Of a stretch of 64,000 bases of DNA, positions 1 to 13,010 are shown one piece after another. Below the pieces are notes generated by a model that was not told the origin of the DNA, ran no database searches, and saw only the letters and a list, made by a program, of their open reading frames with translations. Each line of letters begins with the position of its first letter. Within the stretch, counting starts at the first letter, position 1. Source of the stretch: Pezizomycotina sp. ARF18 (taxonomy: Eukaryota > Ascomycota); NCBI GenBank assembly GCA_002224055.1, contig AZLU01000054.1, forward strand, positions 157,456-221,455, given 5' to 3'. Position numbers and translations under genes: made by a program.

Positions 1-1914
1 TTTCCCTTCTCATTCTCGTATTGCTAATGTTCAACGGTTTGCCCTATGGGCAATCAATTATTAAACGTGCCTGGGGTTTCCTCTACCTCGCAGAAAGTGG
101 AGAACTCTTTTTTTTTTTTCTTTTTTTTTTCTGCTAAATGTGGGGGAATTGCCGATTGCATCGAGAAGAGCAAAAGATGGATTCGTCAATGCAGGCGCCA
201 GGTTTCTCAGAGGCTTTCGTTTAAAGCTGGGATCGAATATTGGTGAATTGGTGAATTTTTGATCCACCTCAGCAGCCTTTAAAACACTATAATATTATCG
301 ACGCGTCCGTTGAGGTTGAAGCCCGACAGGCAAAGCGGCTTCACGGTAGGATGGACAAATACTAACAGAAAACTGGACAATTACAGATTGTAAGAGAGAT
401 GCAAAAAAAGCAACGTCCAATACTACAATATGCATGTATATCCGTCCTCCTACAGTCTTTCTTCTCTGCTACTTTTTTTTTTTTTTTTTTTTTTTGGCTC
501 TCTTGACGAAAGCAGAGAAGTTAACCTTACAGGAGGTTTCTTTCCTTTTCTCCGAACGTATAGTTTCTTTTTTCTTTCTAAATTTTTCACTAGTGCTAAT
601 CGAAATATTTCCGTGATCGATGGTCGCCGTTTAAAGAACCTCTGGAATTTCTTTCAACTGTGCTAGTGAATAAGGTAACCATTTACTTACCCTGCGCGAC
701 AACATCAACCGTCGCCAACCCCCCCCCCCCCCCCACAAAGACAAGGAAAATAAGAGGCAATATGCAATTCCCAAAAGCTCGCACAATCTCCTGCGGACGA
801 TGATTCTTTTACCTAATAAGTTTCCACTTCCTTGGAGGCTTCGAAGGGATCTCATGAGTGGCTATGCACGGTTATGAATTGCTCGCTAGCTTCCTCCAAG
901 GAAGACACTGCTGAGGAGAACGTTCTTTTGGTATAGTCCTCCTTTGTCGACAGGGCCTTTGAGGAGACAAGAGCAGCCCGAAGCATATCTTGCTATAACA
1001 ATTAAGACAAATCAATAGACGCCGAGTTTCTTCTTTAGATCCATTAGAGATATCTCAGTATCTCAGGGGTCTTCAGTGAAATGAGTAGAGGCCTTTCCCC
1101 AATAACACTTGAACAGATTATACCGGCTGTCCAATGCAGTATTTTTGCTAATACTACTTTTTTATACAGCTTTTTTCTCTTTCTTTTCTTTTTTTCAATT
1201 ATTTACTTTTTCCAAGAATTTTTTTTTTTCTGGTAATTTTCTCCATCGTTCCCTCCGGTCAGGTCAGACATGGCTGGGCTTGGGCCGAAAAGAAAAAGGA
1301 AAGAAATTGGTTTCTTTTTTTTTCTTCTTCACTTTCTACGCCCTCATGGGTGATTCCACCTCTCTTCTGCCTCTCACGATTGACCAGGGGGTTGATCAAA
1401 ACTAGGAGCCTTGCCGACCCATCCATTCACTTTTTAGGGACTTTAAAAGGTAGCTGGGCCCTAAGGCGAACGCTTTTTCCTCTCCTTTCAATTTTTCAAT
1501 ACCTCCCATTCAACAATCGTTGGAAGAATATATACTCCAGTTCGTCGTTAAGAACCCTCCGCCAACAACGAGACACATACAGACTCTATTACAATCTTAT
1601 TTTGCATTACTCACGACACGAACGCTCATAATCCCGACATTTCCGTTATCATCTGATACTCCGGGCTACACCACTATCTGTCGCCAGCTTAACCTCGATT
1701 TCGGTTAGATTTGGACTGTGGGGGAAATAGGCTGCTTTCCGTGGTTCATATTACTGAACCAGAGATCTCCGTCGCTACTGTTCTTCCAGTTCTCTGCCTT
1801 ACACGGCCATCTTCAAAATTTGAATTCACAGTGGCTGCTCGATCTCCACGACCTGTAATTCATATATATTCGCGCTTGCCAGAGGTTGACGATCTTGACG
1901 ATAACATACTTGAT
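1..1914. other. Gene-poor left end
   Basis: No conserved protein is recognisable here on either strand. The stretch holds T-rich runs (about 110-130 and 471-495) and a 16-nt C run at 719-734. An open frame from 1711 runs into the DUF3602 gene but has no ATG before 1915, so part of it could be 5' coding sequence of that gene. The rest is probably promoter and leader DNA. Confidence 0.4.
719..734. repeat. C16 homopolymer
   Basis: Sixteen C in a row, unusual in this AT-rich window where most long runs are A or T. Confidence 0.85.
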
Positions 1915-2630
1915 ATGACCACTGTTGCCCGCGCCGTACTCAAACAGCCACGAGGGTCGATCCCTGAGAAGGAGCGTCTTTCAGAGGAGTTCACAAGGGA
2001 GCTTCTCCCGGTAGAGGAGGAGCAGGTAACTTTGGAGTCGACAGAGGAAAGCCTGAGGACTATACCCTACCCATTATCAAATCTGCAGTTTGTATGTTTT
2101 CCACATTACAACGTATTTTCAATATCAGGCGGGCTGAAAAGCATGGTCTGTACATGAATGAAAAAAAAAAAAATTAGCTTGTTTCGAATAATTCAGCTAA
2201 CGTTGCATTCCAATGTAAGATACCACCGCACGTGGAGGATCAGGAAACATGCAAAAGAACGACTTCGAGCACCCAGAAATCGCCCGTGCCTCCCAGATGT
2301 GGAGATGATGCCTAGGCGGCCGTCCGAAACCGAATTTCACGGTGCTAGGAGGCGCTGGGAACGTCTTTACCCCAAGCGAGGAAGAGTTCGCCATAGCTCA
2401 AAGGAGCGGTTTGAGCGCAGCGGCCTAGCTCTGATCAAACAGGTCGAGAGAGGGCCTGTTGACCACAATTCGAGAGACTACAGAGGTTAGTATTTCAGTA
2501 ATCAATAGCCTAGATTATCTCATACGCTGTATACGTCATTTTGTTCGCATACTAATCAAAGTTTCGTAAATATATAGGATGGCAGATAAGGGCAAAGAAG
2601 CCATCTTGTCACGCATCAGTTTGCGCCGAA
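1915..2630 (+). CDS. DUF3602 (PAR32-like) protein
   Basis: Fungal DUF3602 proteins carry repeated GRGGAGN-type motifs; the yeast member Par32 is linked to TORC1 and ammonium-transporter control. Exon 1 (start chosen at the in-frame ATG 1915, though the frame is open further upstream) is acidic and ends near 2091 at GTATGT. Exon 2 from about 2220 reads ARGGSGNM, then HPEIARA, then a second motif GGAGNVF followed by PSEEE. After an intron (about 2486-2577) the tail reads GWADKGKEAILSRI, a family hallmark close to the C terminus. The motifs sit in different frames, so at least three single-base losses are needed to join them, and the stop (about 2630, or 2708) is uncertain. The motif order RGGxGN, GGAGN, WADKGK is what supports the family call. 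Function in this organism is inferred only from the family. Confidence 0.5.
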
Positions 2631-2709
2631 CTAAACATCAAAAACTCGAACTGCAACACTTGTATTATATGTTTCTTTTTTTCCTCGTAATTTTAATTTT
2701 TTCTTTTTA

Positions 2710-5700
2710 ATTAATGACGCACAGGTAAAGATTGGCTGAGCTTTTTTTTTTTTTTTTTTGGTTGTTCATTTGCTCATTTTTTGCTGGTTTTCTTGCTTAT
2801 TAAGGTAGGAATACAACGCTTTGCCTTTAGAGCTATATTCTCCTGATAATTTATCCTTCCCACGCCGTTTATACTATTCTTCCGCGGGGTTTACTTCAAA
2901 TATCATTCTCATTTTTTGTTCTTCCCTCCAATATCAAGCCGTCTTCTACCTTCGATTTTTGTCCCCGACACAGCAAGAATGCGTCTTATCCCCTTTCTTA
3001 ACTTGCTCTTTTCTTTATACATTTATTACTTTCATAGGCATAGGCGTTCGGAATTCTTCATATTTTTTATCCTTAGCTTGTATACAAGAAAGATCGAGGG
3101 TCGTAAACAGAAAAACATACGATTCAGTCTCTTTGGTATACTTTTAACAAGACATTGTTGTTCTTATCAAAAATCTTCTCGGCTCCTTTGTTATATAGTA
3201 TTCTCAACAATTCCATTAGCATAGCTAGCAGCATGAGATTTTGCATAATAAATGGAATCATCTTCGCACTATTCTCAGCAATTATGATATATCAGACGAT
3301 TCATATCCGATATATATACTACTTAAGTATTTCGCATCGGAAGAAATCAAGAATGATGCACTATCTCCTTTCCAAGGCAAGCTAAAGATACTAATTACGA
3401 AAAGGAAGATTTTGGTTAAGCAAGACTACCTTGAATCTGCGAGTCTCAACTGCAATGGCGGCTTCTTAATTAAATATATATATACGAAGTCAAACCAGGC
3501 CATACGTATAGGGCAATACAAGTAAAATTTCTCTAGATATAGGCTTGTACTTTTTTTTTCTATCTGTAAATCTGCTAATACGCTATTACAAAGTCTTAAC
3601 AGACTTGTTCCTTGGTGAAAATTTACCAAAAGCCTATCATGGAACCACAAGAACTCGTTCAAATTTAAGCTCGACTACGTTGAATAACCTTTATTCTGCG
3701 AAGGACCGTCTATATTATATTCAAGAATATATATTTAGCACAATCCATCATTCCAGAGGTCTCATGCGATCAGATGATCGACTATAGGAAAAGTAGGTAG
3801 GATATCTATGTATACAATATCCATACCACTTGGTCCATGCCTGACTGCTACTGTTAACTTGTTTTGACCTAGGATGGCGCCAGTTGAGCTTTCCTTATAA
3901 AGATTTGCCAGGGGAGTGATCCTAGGGTTCAGCTATAGGCGATATTGGACCATTGCTAATTTCTAGTTTTTTCGTGTCTACAACAACAACAAATTAGAAA
4001 TAAGACCATGGGGCAATTGAACTTACTAGTTACTCGTCCACTTGATTTGTTACTATGCCTAATTTTTTTAGAATTAATAACACGCCAGATGTATGCGTGT
4101 ATAAATTACATTCAGGGAATACCCAAGTATTTTAGTCTTGTTAAAGTCTTCTAATACGATTACTTTTTTTTTTTTTCGTTTCAAGAACAGGTTCTAGTAC
4201 GAGCTTACTCAACCATTCAATTGCATACTATTTTATATATATTCTTATTCCATGGCCGAGCACGCATACGTTTATTTATTTACATATATATGAGTTTAAG
4301 GCCCGGTAGATAACCAATAAAACTACTAATTTCGTTGCAAACAAAGCATGCGTAGACATCGATATTACTTACATAGGGAAATCCATGTGTATTAGTATTA
4401 TAGATGTATTAAATCTCGAAGGTAAAATCACAAACTGAAACCATCAAACGCTCGTTGAATTGAATCCATCCAGCACTGTATCTTCGATCCTATAAGAATC
4501 TATGATTTCAGTTTACCCAGGAACACCGCTTTGGTTACGGGTTTCCGTAGAAGGTTCTAGATGCTTTTCCATATCAAGTACATCGCTAATTCTGCCACGT
4601 CTAATTGAATCAAAGGAGACTAAGTCCGTGACTAATCAGTAGTCCTTCTTTGAAAAGTCAGAAATAAGTAGTCTTATAGTGGTATTGTGTTATGCAAATA
4701 CGTATAAAAGTTGGTTTGTGGTATCAATATTTTTTGTATTCCAAAAGGTGCCAGCACATGGCCAGTAGTAATTACGGCGTTTGTTATGAAATTCGGTATA
4801 CTTTGCATTTCTAGCAAAACTAGGAGGATTATTTACTAGTAGATTACAAGTAAGCAATGGTGATTAATCATTACATAACTCCCTCTAGATATCCGAACAG
4901 CGTTCTTTTTCTTCCCTTTTTTCTTTCTTTTTTTCCTTTTGGCTCTTCTGTCTGACGCACTCCATATCTTCCAATCCGAACCGCTTATTCCTCAAAAGGG
5001 TAGTATTCGGGCCCGTCCACCGATAACTGTCCCGTTATAGAAAAGGCCTCACGGTGAGCCAGGAAGCTTGAGCCGGCTAGCACCAGCATACCCCGAAGCA
5101 TCCCGGCGGCCAGGTAAGAACACGGCACGGCCGGTAGAATTTAATCAATATGTGACGAAAGTCAAGGGTTTAAATAGTAACTTGCATGACGCTAGAAATA
5201 ACGTCGCTAGGGAGCTACATAGCAGGAGTCAGCCCTATAAGGATGAGAGAACGTAAAAAAAGGTATTCGTGAGCGTATGAGCGTATTCAGGTACACAACT
5301 CGCGCCGTCGTCGTAGTTGCAAGCTCTTCGTCTGGCTTTAAACCACTTATAATCTTTGGAAAGAGCTTCAGCTGTGATATATTTCGCTCAATTGAAGCAT
5401 GAATACACATGAGGACCTTGACTTCGTTATCATATATATGATTTAGACCTCCCTCGTTATCTGATTAGGAGGGGTTTGTAGAGGACGCTGCGGACGTTCC
5501 GATATCTACACTAAATGGCATCCTCGTCACATGGAGGCTTACCACTAGCATCAACTGCAGCTAGGACACAGCTACAGTTCCGTTCGCAAATGCTAGAGCT
5601 GTTTTTTGCCTCAGTAGGATGACATCGAGTTCAACCACTGTGGTACTTAGGCATAATCACAAAATTTAGCTTTATGTATGGAGAAAAAGAGATGAAACTA

Positions 5701-6749
5701 GGAGTGGGGGTAAATAGAGACCTGAAGAGGTAATCTTGGAGAGAGAGAGAGAGAGGGAGAGAGAAGAAAAAATATTGTATAAGAGTTCAATATAAAAAAC
5801 ACTTGGATGATGGGTTGGAAGGAATGACGCGAATTTTGGTGATGCGGAGTGTGGAGCTTGCGTATTGACGTGAGGGTCATGAATATGAAATGTAATGATA
5901 GGTATGCATATACGATGGTGCTAACAATATAGGTAAAAATGATACACTCATATACGTCCCAGGCCAGGGTCTTACAGGCCATTGATACGCAAAGAATAGA
6001 GAGAGAGATAATAAAAAAATGATAAAGAGCGCAGTCCAATATAGTATAATTTGACATAGTCTGACGCAGATAGTATTCTAACAACCCAGAAAAATTCTTG
6101 AGAAGACTTAAACATTCGTTGGTTTAGATCTCTCGATCAAAGACAAGAGAGATAAAAATAGGGAAGGAGGAGGGAGAATTAATTTCGTTCTCGCCAAATG
6201 TAATTTATATAAGGTACTGTAGGCAATAATAAGAGCAGCGCGATGGAAGTTTAGGCAGAGGTTGAACAAAATATTAGAGGGTTAAAGCACATCGGGAAAA
6301 ATTACTCAGCATCGATGTCAAGATATAGAACGATAGAATGTGGTGCAGGAATTATACCACAGTCCCGGACTTCGCCCCCTATAAAAACTGAAAGTCCGAA
6401 TAATCCATAGGCAGCCTCCAACAGGGTGCAAACGAAAATAGCGTGAGATGAGTTTTCCGCCAAACATCACACTCTAGATGGACAAGACCCCGAATCGTTC
6501 TAATAAAATATTTTAGGGGGTATTGATAAGACTTAATTCAATAATAGAAAAACATGCGCTGGAAAAACGAAGACCGGCCGATATTCCTGGAAATTTTGTA
6601 AAAAAAAAATACCAAAAATACTACTACCTCTGCCATTTGTAAACAATGAAGATGGCGGGCGTCTTTGGAAATTGAGACCATATCCTCGCAGGATATATTC
6701 CAGATCGCCTGGCGAGAATCGCGACGTAACGAAAATAAAAAGCGCTTCA
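2710..6749. other. 4 kb gene-poor, stop-dense region
   Basis: No recognisable protein. Between about 3800 and 5650 the DNA is rich in TA/CTAG-type words and has stops in all frames, unlike the T-rich promoters elsewhere. It might be a decayed repeat, but I see no terminal repeats or domain. A hydrophobic antisense frame at 5698-6084 looks like a by-product of purine-rich DNA. The right end (about 6100-6749) should hold the velB 3' untranslated region. Confidence 0.4.
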
Positions 6750-8354
6750 TTACTCATCATCATAATCGTCTTGTCCACGTGAAAGGGCTTTCGGTCCGTC
6801 CTTTCGTATAGGAATTTTAATTCCTTGGGTTGCGAAGCCACTTGCTGAGCTCGGTGCTTTCAATGACACCCGGGAACTTCTTGGCCGAGTATACTTGAAA
6901 CTGGTGAGAGAATACTGATGCAAGAACTGGGACAGGTGTGTTATGGTGTGCAATCGCCGTTCGTTGCAACATTAACAAAGTTCATTTTGAGTCTGTGAGA
7001 AAAACAAAGAACAGTCGATTGTTTTGTGCCTCCCGGATAAAAAAAAAATTAGTCTGTTGCAACAACTTGCTAAAGGTACCCTCTGTTCTCACTGAGAGAT
7101 CCTGCAAAATGAACCAAACACCGATCTTGTTATCGGGGTCGGTGAGCTTGAATGCGCTTGCGCTCAGGCTTCCGATTAGATTCGGGTGAACATTCCGAGG
7201 GAGGCTGTTGTTGGGAGCTGCTAAAGCTTGGGATTGCGCAGGACCCGGTTGTCCTGACTGCGATTGCGGCACGGGAGGTGGAAGGCTTGGATAGCCATAA
7301 TTTGCTGCTGGCCATAGTAACCCTGCTGCTGAGGAGACCAGGATTGTACGGGGGATAGCTGGAATTTTGGTATTGAGAATTGGAGTACATTCCCTGTTGG
7401 TGAGAAGGAGGAGGATAAGGAGAATGAGAGTGAGGCGGTGGAGTTGGTGGTGGCGGAGGATAGGAAGAAGAAACAGCTGCAGAAATTGAGGGTGAAGTTG
7501 CTGAGTGCCGGACAAGGTTAACTCCCGTTGGCCGTCAGCGGACCACAGGTCGACCGTTAGAACAAAGAAGGAAGTATCGATCTCACTAAATATAGCATTA
7601 CAGTATGTTAGCGCTGGTCTCTTAACAAAACCTTTAGTAAGTATATATATAATATATATTTCAGGACTGTTATACAGACACACGATACCAATCGCCAAAA
7701 AAAAAAAATCAGAAGATATAGAGTTAAATAAAGTGAACAGATAAAAACGGGGTGCCTCACTTGATATCAACTTCTTTCCCAGTATCAGCATCTCTCACAA
7801 TCAGCCGTGCGCAAGGCGGTGGTGTAATTGGCCGTCGGTCCTACAACAAAAAGCGGCACAATTAGTTAGCAAATAGGAAGATTGAAGCGAAAGCTTTGAT
7901 TATGTGCTGCAGAAAGAAAAAAAAAATTACGATCAAACGGAGTTCCGGGTAGTCGTATCCGCACCTTGTCACCAAATCCACACATGCGAGCCCGGACGGG
8001 TTGCTGATAGACGATTAATCGTAGGTCCTACCTTCACTCTTCCCTTTTGTTGAGGCGAGCTGGCTAGGACCCGGAAAGTGCGGCGAGGGAAATTTGGCGG
8101 GGAGGAGCCTGCGATGAGGGTGCATCATCTGAGGCATGTTGGAAAGTGATGAAGATGAAGGATTTCGCGTCAACGAATGCTGGCTCCCGTTCATGGTACT
8201 ATAGTGGTGGCCCAGAGACTGATCCGGATGATAGTGACTGTGAGGGGCCGGAGGTGGCTGTTGTGCGTGGTGCGAATGCTGGAGTGCGGTTGGTGTGATG
8301 TTGCTGATGATGCGGAGGATACTGGCGATCCTGCTGGTCGTGGGTTTCATACAT
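6750..8354 (-). CDS. velB: Velvet-family regulator VelB
   Basis: VelB dimerises with VeA and VosA in the nucleus and controls sexual/asexual development, spore survival and secondary metabolism. Four exons: 8354-7965, 7840-7761, 7585-7071 and 6992-6750. The N-terminal 120 or so residues are Q/H/P/S-rich. The velvet domain begins with QQPVRARMCGFGDK, then RRPITPPPCARLIVRDAD, then EIDTSFFVLTVDLWSADG and LVRHSATSPSISA. As in Aspergillus VelB, the domain is interrupted by a disordered insert (here about 90 residues, P/S/Y/Q-rich with a GYYGQQQ stretch) before NLIGSLSASAFKL, GVWFILQDLSVRTEGTF and SAKKFPGVIEST, ending IKIPIRKDG and an acidic tail DDYDDE. The reading needs about seven single-base corrections, for example one T lost before LIVYQQP and one G lost before NLVRHS. 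The third intron seems to use a GC donor. The gene has a long upstream intergenic region, usual for developmental regulators. Identification is firm. Confidence 0.93.
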
Positions 8355-11300
8355 TTTGAAGGATTTTGAGAGGAGGTCTGGGGATAATAAATATATCGAC
8401 GGTCCACTACAAGCTGTCTCCAGTCCTTGCCCGCTGGGTTTCCTCTCTGGCAGAATCCGAGGTGTACTCGCTGGGGGAGGAGAAGGAGACGAAAAAAAAA
8501 TAAAAGCCGAAACGACGGGAAATGCGAGCTGTAGAATATTGAATTGAAGTGTTCTGGTCTGAGACAATATCGTTAAGGAGCCAATTTCTTTAGTTGGACA
8601 CTTTCTTTTTTTTTTTTTGTTCTACCAACAGATAAATTTTCTCGCCTTTTTTGGATCCACTAAACAAGCAAATGTAAATCCTCCTAGCTATACTTATAAA
8701 TACCTTTTTCTTTGTTTTTTCTTTTTCCTCTATCTTCCCTACTTTGCATCCCTTTTTTTCTAGAATGCGCCAAAAGTTCGTGAGAATTGCTGTTGTAAAA
8801 TGAGGATTCAAAAACGGCTTTTTTTTTCTTTTGGATTCTCCGTAGAAAGGGGACCCGAAAAAAAAGTGGTGTGTGGTAAAGAATGTGTGGTATATAATCT
8901 TCTCAATAATAATATTTTATTTTATTTTTTCCTGTCTATATTGCGTACTTTTTGGACTCTCTTTCCGGTGTCTGAATGTACTTTTTACATCGATTTATTT
9001 GTTATTTTATTATATTATATATATTTCCTCTCGCCTTAGAGGAACGGAGTGGCTCTTCGGAGCAAAAGCGTGGGAAGTCCTCAGAGAGAAAGCATTATGC
9101 CTGTTATATTATAATAGAAGAGAAAATTTGGGAAAAAAGAAGGTATAGTAAGAGTGAAAGGCTGATTAGCTAACTCACATACCTTCAAGATCAGTCTGAT
9201 ATCGGAGATATTCTTTTGCCAATTCCTTCTTGTTTATTAGATTATTATATATCAGTAAATACTTGGATTTGTCGGCGAAGTAGTTAGTTAAATACTGTAA
9301 ATAAATATAGCACGTGTAGAAAGAATAAATGGCTGGGATTGGAGTGAATGTTTATACACACCCGCTGAAGTGCTGTCGACGACAACAGACACGTATTCAA
9401 GCGATGAACTTTTTAAAAATATTCCAAAAAGGTTGATGATGTAGACTTGCAGGAAAGAAGACGCAGAAGCAATAAGAGATTGAATAAGATCTTTATTTTT
9501 AAATCGTAAGCAGATTGTTGTTGTCTTCGGTGAATGGGGATAAGATCCAGTACTTACTTGGAGACTCCAAACCCACCTGATTCGTTGTCACCTAACGGTC
9601 TTATTTATATATATATGTAATAAGGCTCCAGAATAGAAATATGGCTGTGTGTGTGGGTGCGTGTGTGATGTTCATGAACTAAAAAAAAAAAAATCGGTGA
9701 AAAGATAGAAAGAGAATAGTATGGATGACGGAGACGACCAGATGCACTAGATCAAATCCAGTTGAAATTCTCCGGTTTTATTTTATTTCGACCTTTGACA
9801 GTGCCGCCACGTTATAACCCACACCTTTCTTCTTGCTAGTGTGCATCACGAGTTTTGATAACCTGTTTTTTTTTTTTTTTTTTTTTTTTTTTTTGTATAA
9901 AAAATTCCGTCCTTGACAACTTTCTTTCCTTATTCCAATAACATATGAGAAAGGGATTGAGAAGGGGCCTTCCCGCTTTTCGGCGGAATTTCTGTTTTTA
10001 ACCAAAGGCAGAACAGTACCGTGTAGGGTACTTGAGATGGTCCAGGAAGTGGCCAATGAAGACCAGCATGATGCGGTGTCCGGAAGAAGTTCCAGATCGC
10101 ACACCTTCCCGGACAGAATTAAAAGAAGAAAAAAAGCCTTCTCGTTGTCACTGGCATTGGTGGTCTGTGCTGCCCCTCCTCTTCTTCCAAGGATCTGGAT
10201 ATCTTTTTTTTTTTTTTTTTTTTTTCTTGTTGACATCTTTTTTGCTTTCCGCGGAACCGAACCAGTAAGAACATGCCGCTTGCCCCCCGCTTCGTTCGGG
10301 ACTTTTTTTTTCTTTTCTGCTGTTACCGCGCGTATTATTTTGCTAAAAATGTGACAGGGAACTTGGAAGGTCGCAATTGCACAGTGTTAAACTCATTGGA
10401 GCGTTAGCTGGGAATCTGGAGAATCACCACCCGACACCATAGAACTTGTGTGTCCCGAAGAATTTATATGATCCCCTTGTCAAATCTCTCCTGGCTTTAT
10501 AAAAACTTCCTTCATTTTAGCAGTCTATTTTTAAATTTCGAAAATTAAATGTAGTTGATTTTAGAAAATGTTTCTCGAACGAAATGAAATAAGAACGTGC
10601 ACATGCGAGATGAACTTTCCTTTTGTTACACGAAGGAGAGCGATTCACTTACAGTATTTGCAGGGTATCCCTTTTTTTTTTTTTTTTTTTGTGTGTGAAG
10701 GGGGTGAGCATGGCTTCAAAACCATTAGAACTTTGACCATGCAACATGCAGTAAAACAACATACAATAATAACAGTAGACGTTTTCAAAAAATTGTATTG
10801 TTCAGATGCGTTGGAGATCGTTGAAAGAATATTTCGGTCGCGGTCTGCCGCTGACGGCACGACGCGAGAACACCAGAATTTGATCAATGATCGTCTCCAT
10901 GAGAGGAACATCAGTGGACCAGACGATCGCCTTAAGCTTAAGAGGGCGCTTGCGAGCGATTTCACTCGGAATGGTGGAGCATCTAACAGTCAGTTAGTAT
11001 AGATGACCTTTACTGGTCATGTTCGTACCTCCATGTCTTTAAAGGGCTGGGGTTTTATTGTAATTGTCTTGCTTCGGAGAATACAAGCATCCTGCCTGAA
11101 CAAGCCAGCTTCCCTTGAACTCTTGCGCCATTAATTTCTTCCCAGATCCTCTGATGTCTTGACTGAAGCCCGCGGGCAGAGCCAAAAAAAAAACCGAACC
11201 AAAAAGAGAGGAAAAAAAAACCCCCCGAACCAAAAAGAGAAAAAAAAAATGTCAAATAACATAGCAGCAAATATTGTACCCACCCAAACATGAAAACGAG

Positions 11301-11789
11301 GAGAAGAGGACGAACGAAGAAAGGAAGGAAGGTGGGAAGGCAAGACAGAGCGAAAAGGATGGAATAGGCGCTTGGATATATCATCGATCCTTCCCAACTT
11401 CTTGTGGTCGTGAATGAAATGTCAGTGATCGTTAGTTCGTATAACTTGATATATGGTAACTAACTGTATCCTAAAGCTTAAGGCAATGCTCATCAGGCAA
11501 TATGTAGATCAACATTTTTCTATCCAACCGGATCTCGGCAAGTCCTTCTAGAGACGAAAGAAATTCATATCGACGTTGGAGGGTATCGCCTGGGGCCAAA
11601 AAGCGAATGGATACTGTTAACTTGTTAAAATAAAGAAAGGAAGAAGAAGAAAAGTAACCGTCTGATCTTTCTTTTTTTTCTTTTCTTTCTTCGAAGCTGT
11701 CTGTGATTTTCAAGGTACCTGGACGGAAAACTGACGAAATCTTGGGCGCTTAGAGGCATAACTCCACACATAAGCAGTTTTTCTTTCTT

Positions 11790-11821
<32 letters not shown>

Positions 11822-13010
11822 AGGTGATGTTGAATCCTCAACCACCTTCCATTTATCTGAATATGCATATAAAAAATTATTTCTTCCTTGACAAAAAGAC
11901 ACATCTAGACGACTTGGAAATAACAAAATAATCTTTGTCGAGAAAACGACGGTATAGTCTCTCTAGTAGAGGCTGGTACGAGACAAATGGTATAGGGAGG
12001 AAGAAAAAAAATAGAAGGCGCGCTAGATACCGAAATATAGGATACATTCGATTTAAATTTGGAATTTTTTAGATCTTAGAATCTCTATTGTCAGACATTT
12101 GCGACGAAATTGGGGCAGGACCGTTCAATTGGCGCATCCGGTGCGCATGTCGAGATGACTGCTATCGACAAGTCCGTTTGGTTACACTTACGCCTATCAG
12201 ATATTTCGGGGGAGAAAAAAAGAGGAACTGTCAAATCATTTGCGTTAACGTTACGGACATGCGCATGCCACGTTAATTACGCCTTTTTTTCTGTTTTAAT
12301 TACGGAAGCTAATCGCATTGTGCATCCGTCATGTTTTATTATTATTTTTGGGGGACACAGCTCGTATACCGATATCGTATAAAATATGACATGAAATGCC
12401 ATGGTTTCTAAAACCTTGCAAATTTGAATTTGAATCCACAATTTTATTAAGCGAAGCTTAAAAGTCATCTCGAATCGACGGCATAGAGAGCTTCTGCTTC
12501 TAAGTCCTTCCGTAATTTTTCAAAACCTACTTAAGTATTTATTTATTTTTATCCTTATTCCTTTTTCTTTTCTTTTCTTTTCTTTTCTTTTCTTTTCTTT
12601 TCTTTTCTTTCTTTCTTTTCTTTCTTTCTTTTTCGAGCAAAGAAGCTAAGTAGATGTCGTGTGAATCATCTATCTCAAGGTGTTATGCTTCCAATATACC
12701 AACTGAAGCCCGTTATAGATAACAAAAAGGCCTTCTCAAGGGCATCAGAAATAACAAGCAAAATTAAATAACGATATAGGAACCTAAGCAATCAACCAAA
12801 CGTAATTATGCAAAGCAAAAAAATTAAAGGTAGGAAAGAGCTCTTCTAGACCGGATCCTAATTATTAATGTATGAGCATATCTCCCGAGAAAGGTCGTAA
12901 AATCGCAACAGCTCAGAACATCTGGGGAAAGTGATAATATATATGATATTTATGTATAATAAGCCTCGGTTTTGTCTGTTGAAAATAAGGGCGACAAAAT
13001 AACCCCGAGT
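8355..13010. other. 4.6 kb intergenic region upstream of velB
   Basis: No conserved protein found on either strand. It probably contains a long velB promoter and leader (right of 8355) and the MSH4 3' untranslated region (left of 13010). It holds several T runs of 20 nt or more (9868-9894, 10204-10225, 10671-10690, 11791-11817) and a pyrimidine microsatellite at 12561-12634. Open frames here are broken up by homopolymers and show no family resemblance. Confidence 0.5.
12561..12634. repeat. CTTTT/CTTT pyrimidine microsatellite
   Basis: About 74 nt of almost pure pyrimidine on the plus strand: a pentamer CTTTT block that changes to a CTTT tetramer block on the right. Homopurine-homopyrimidine tracts of this size can form triplex DNA and are length-variable. 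It lies about 380 nt beyond the MSH4 stop. Confidence 0.9.

Noticed and set aside
5698-6084. 128-codon hydrophobic minus-strand frame
   Set aside because: Composition comes from GA-repeat DNA on the other strand and it lies in the likely velB 3' region.
9778-10236. 152-codon minus-strand frame and an overlapping plus-strand frame
   Set aside because: Both run through poly-A/T tracts that code Lys or Phe runs; no conserved segment on either strand.
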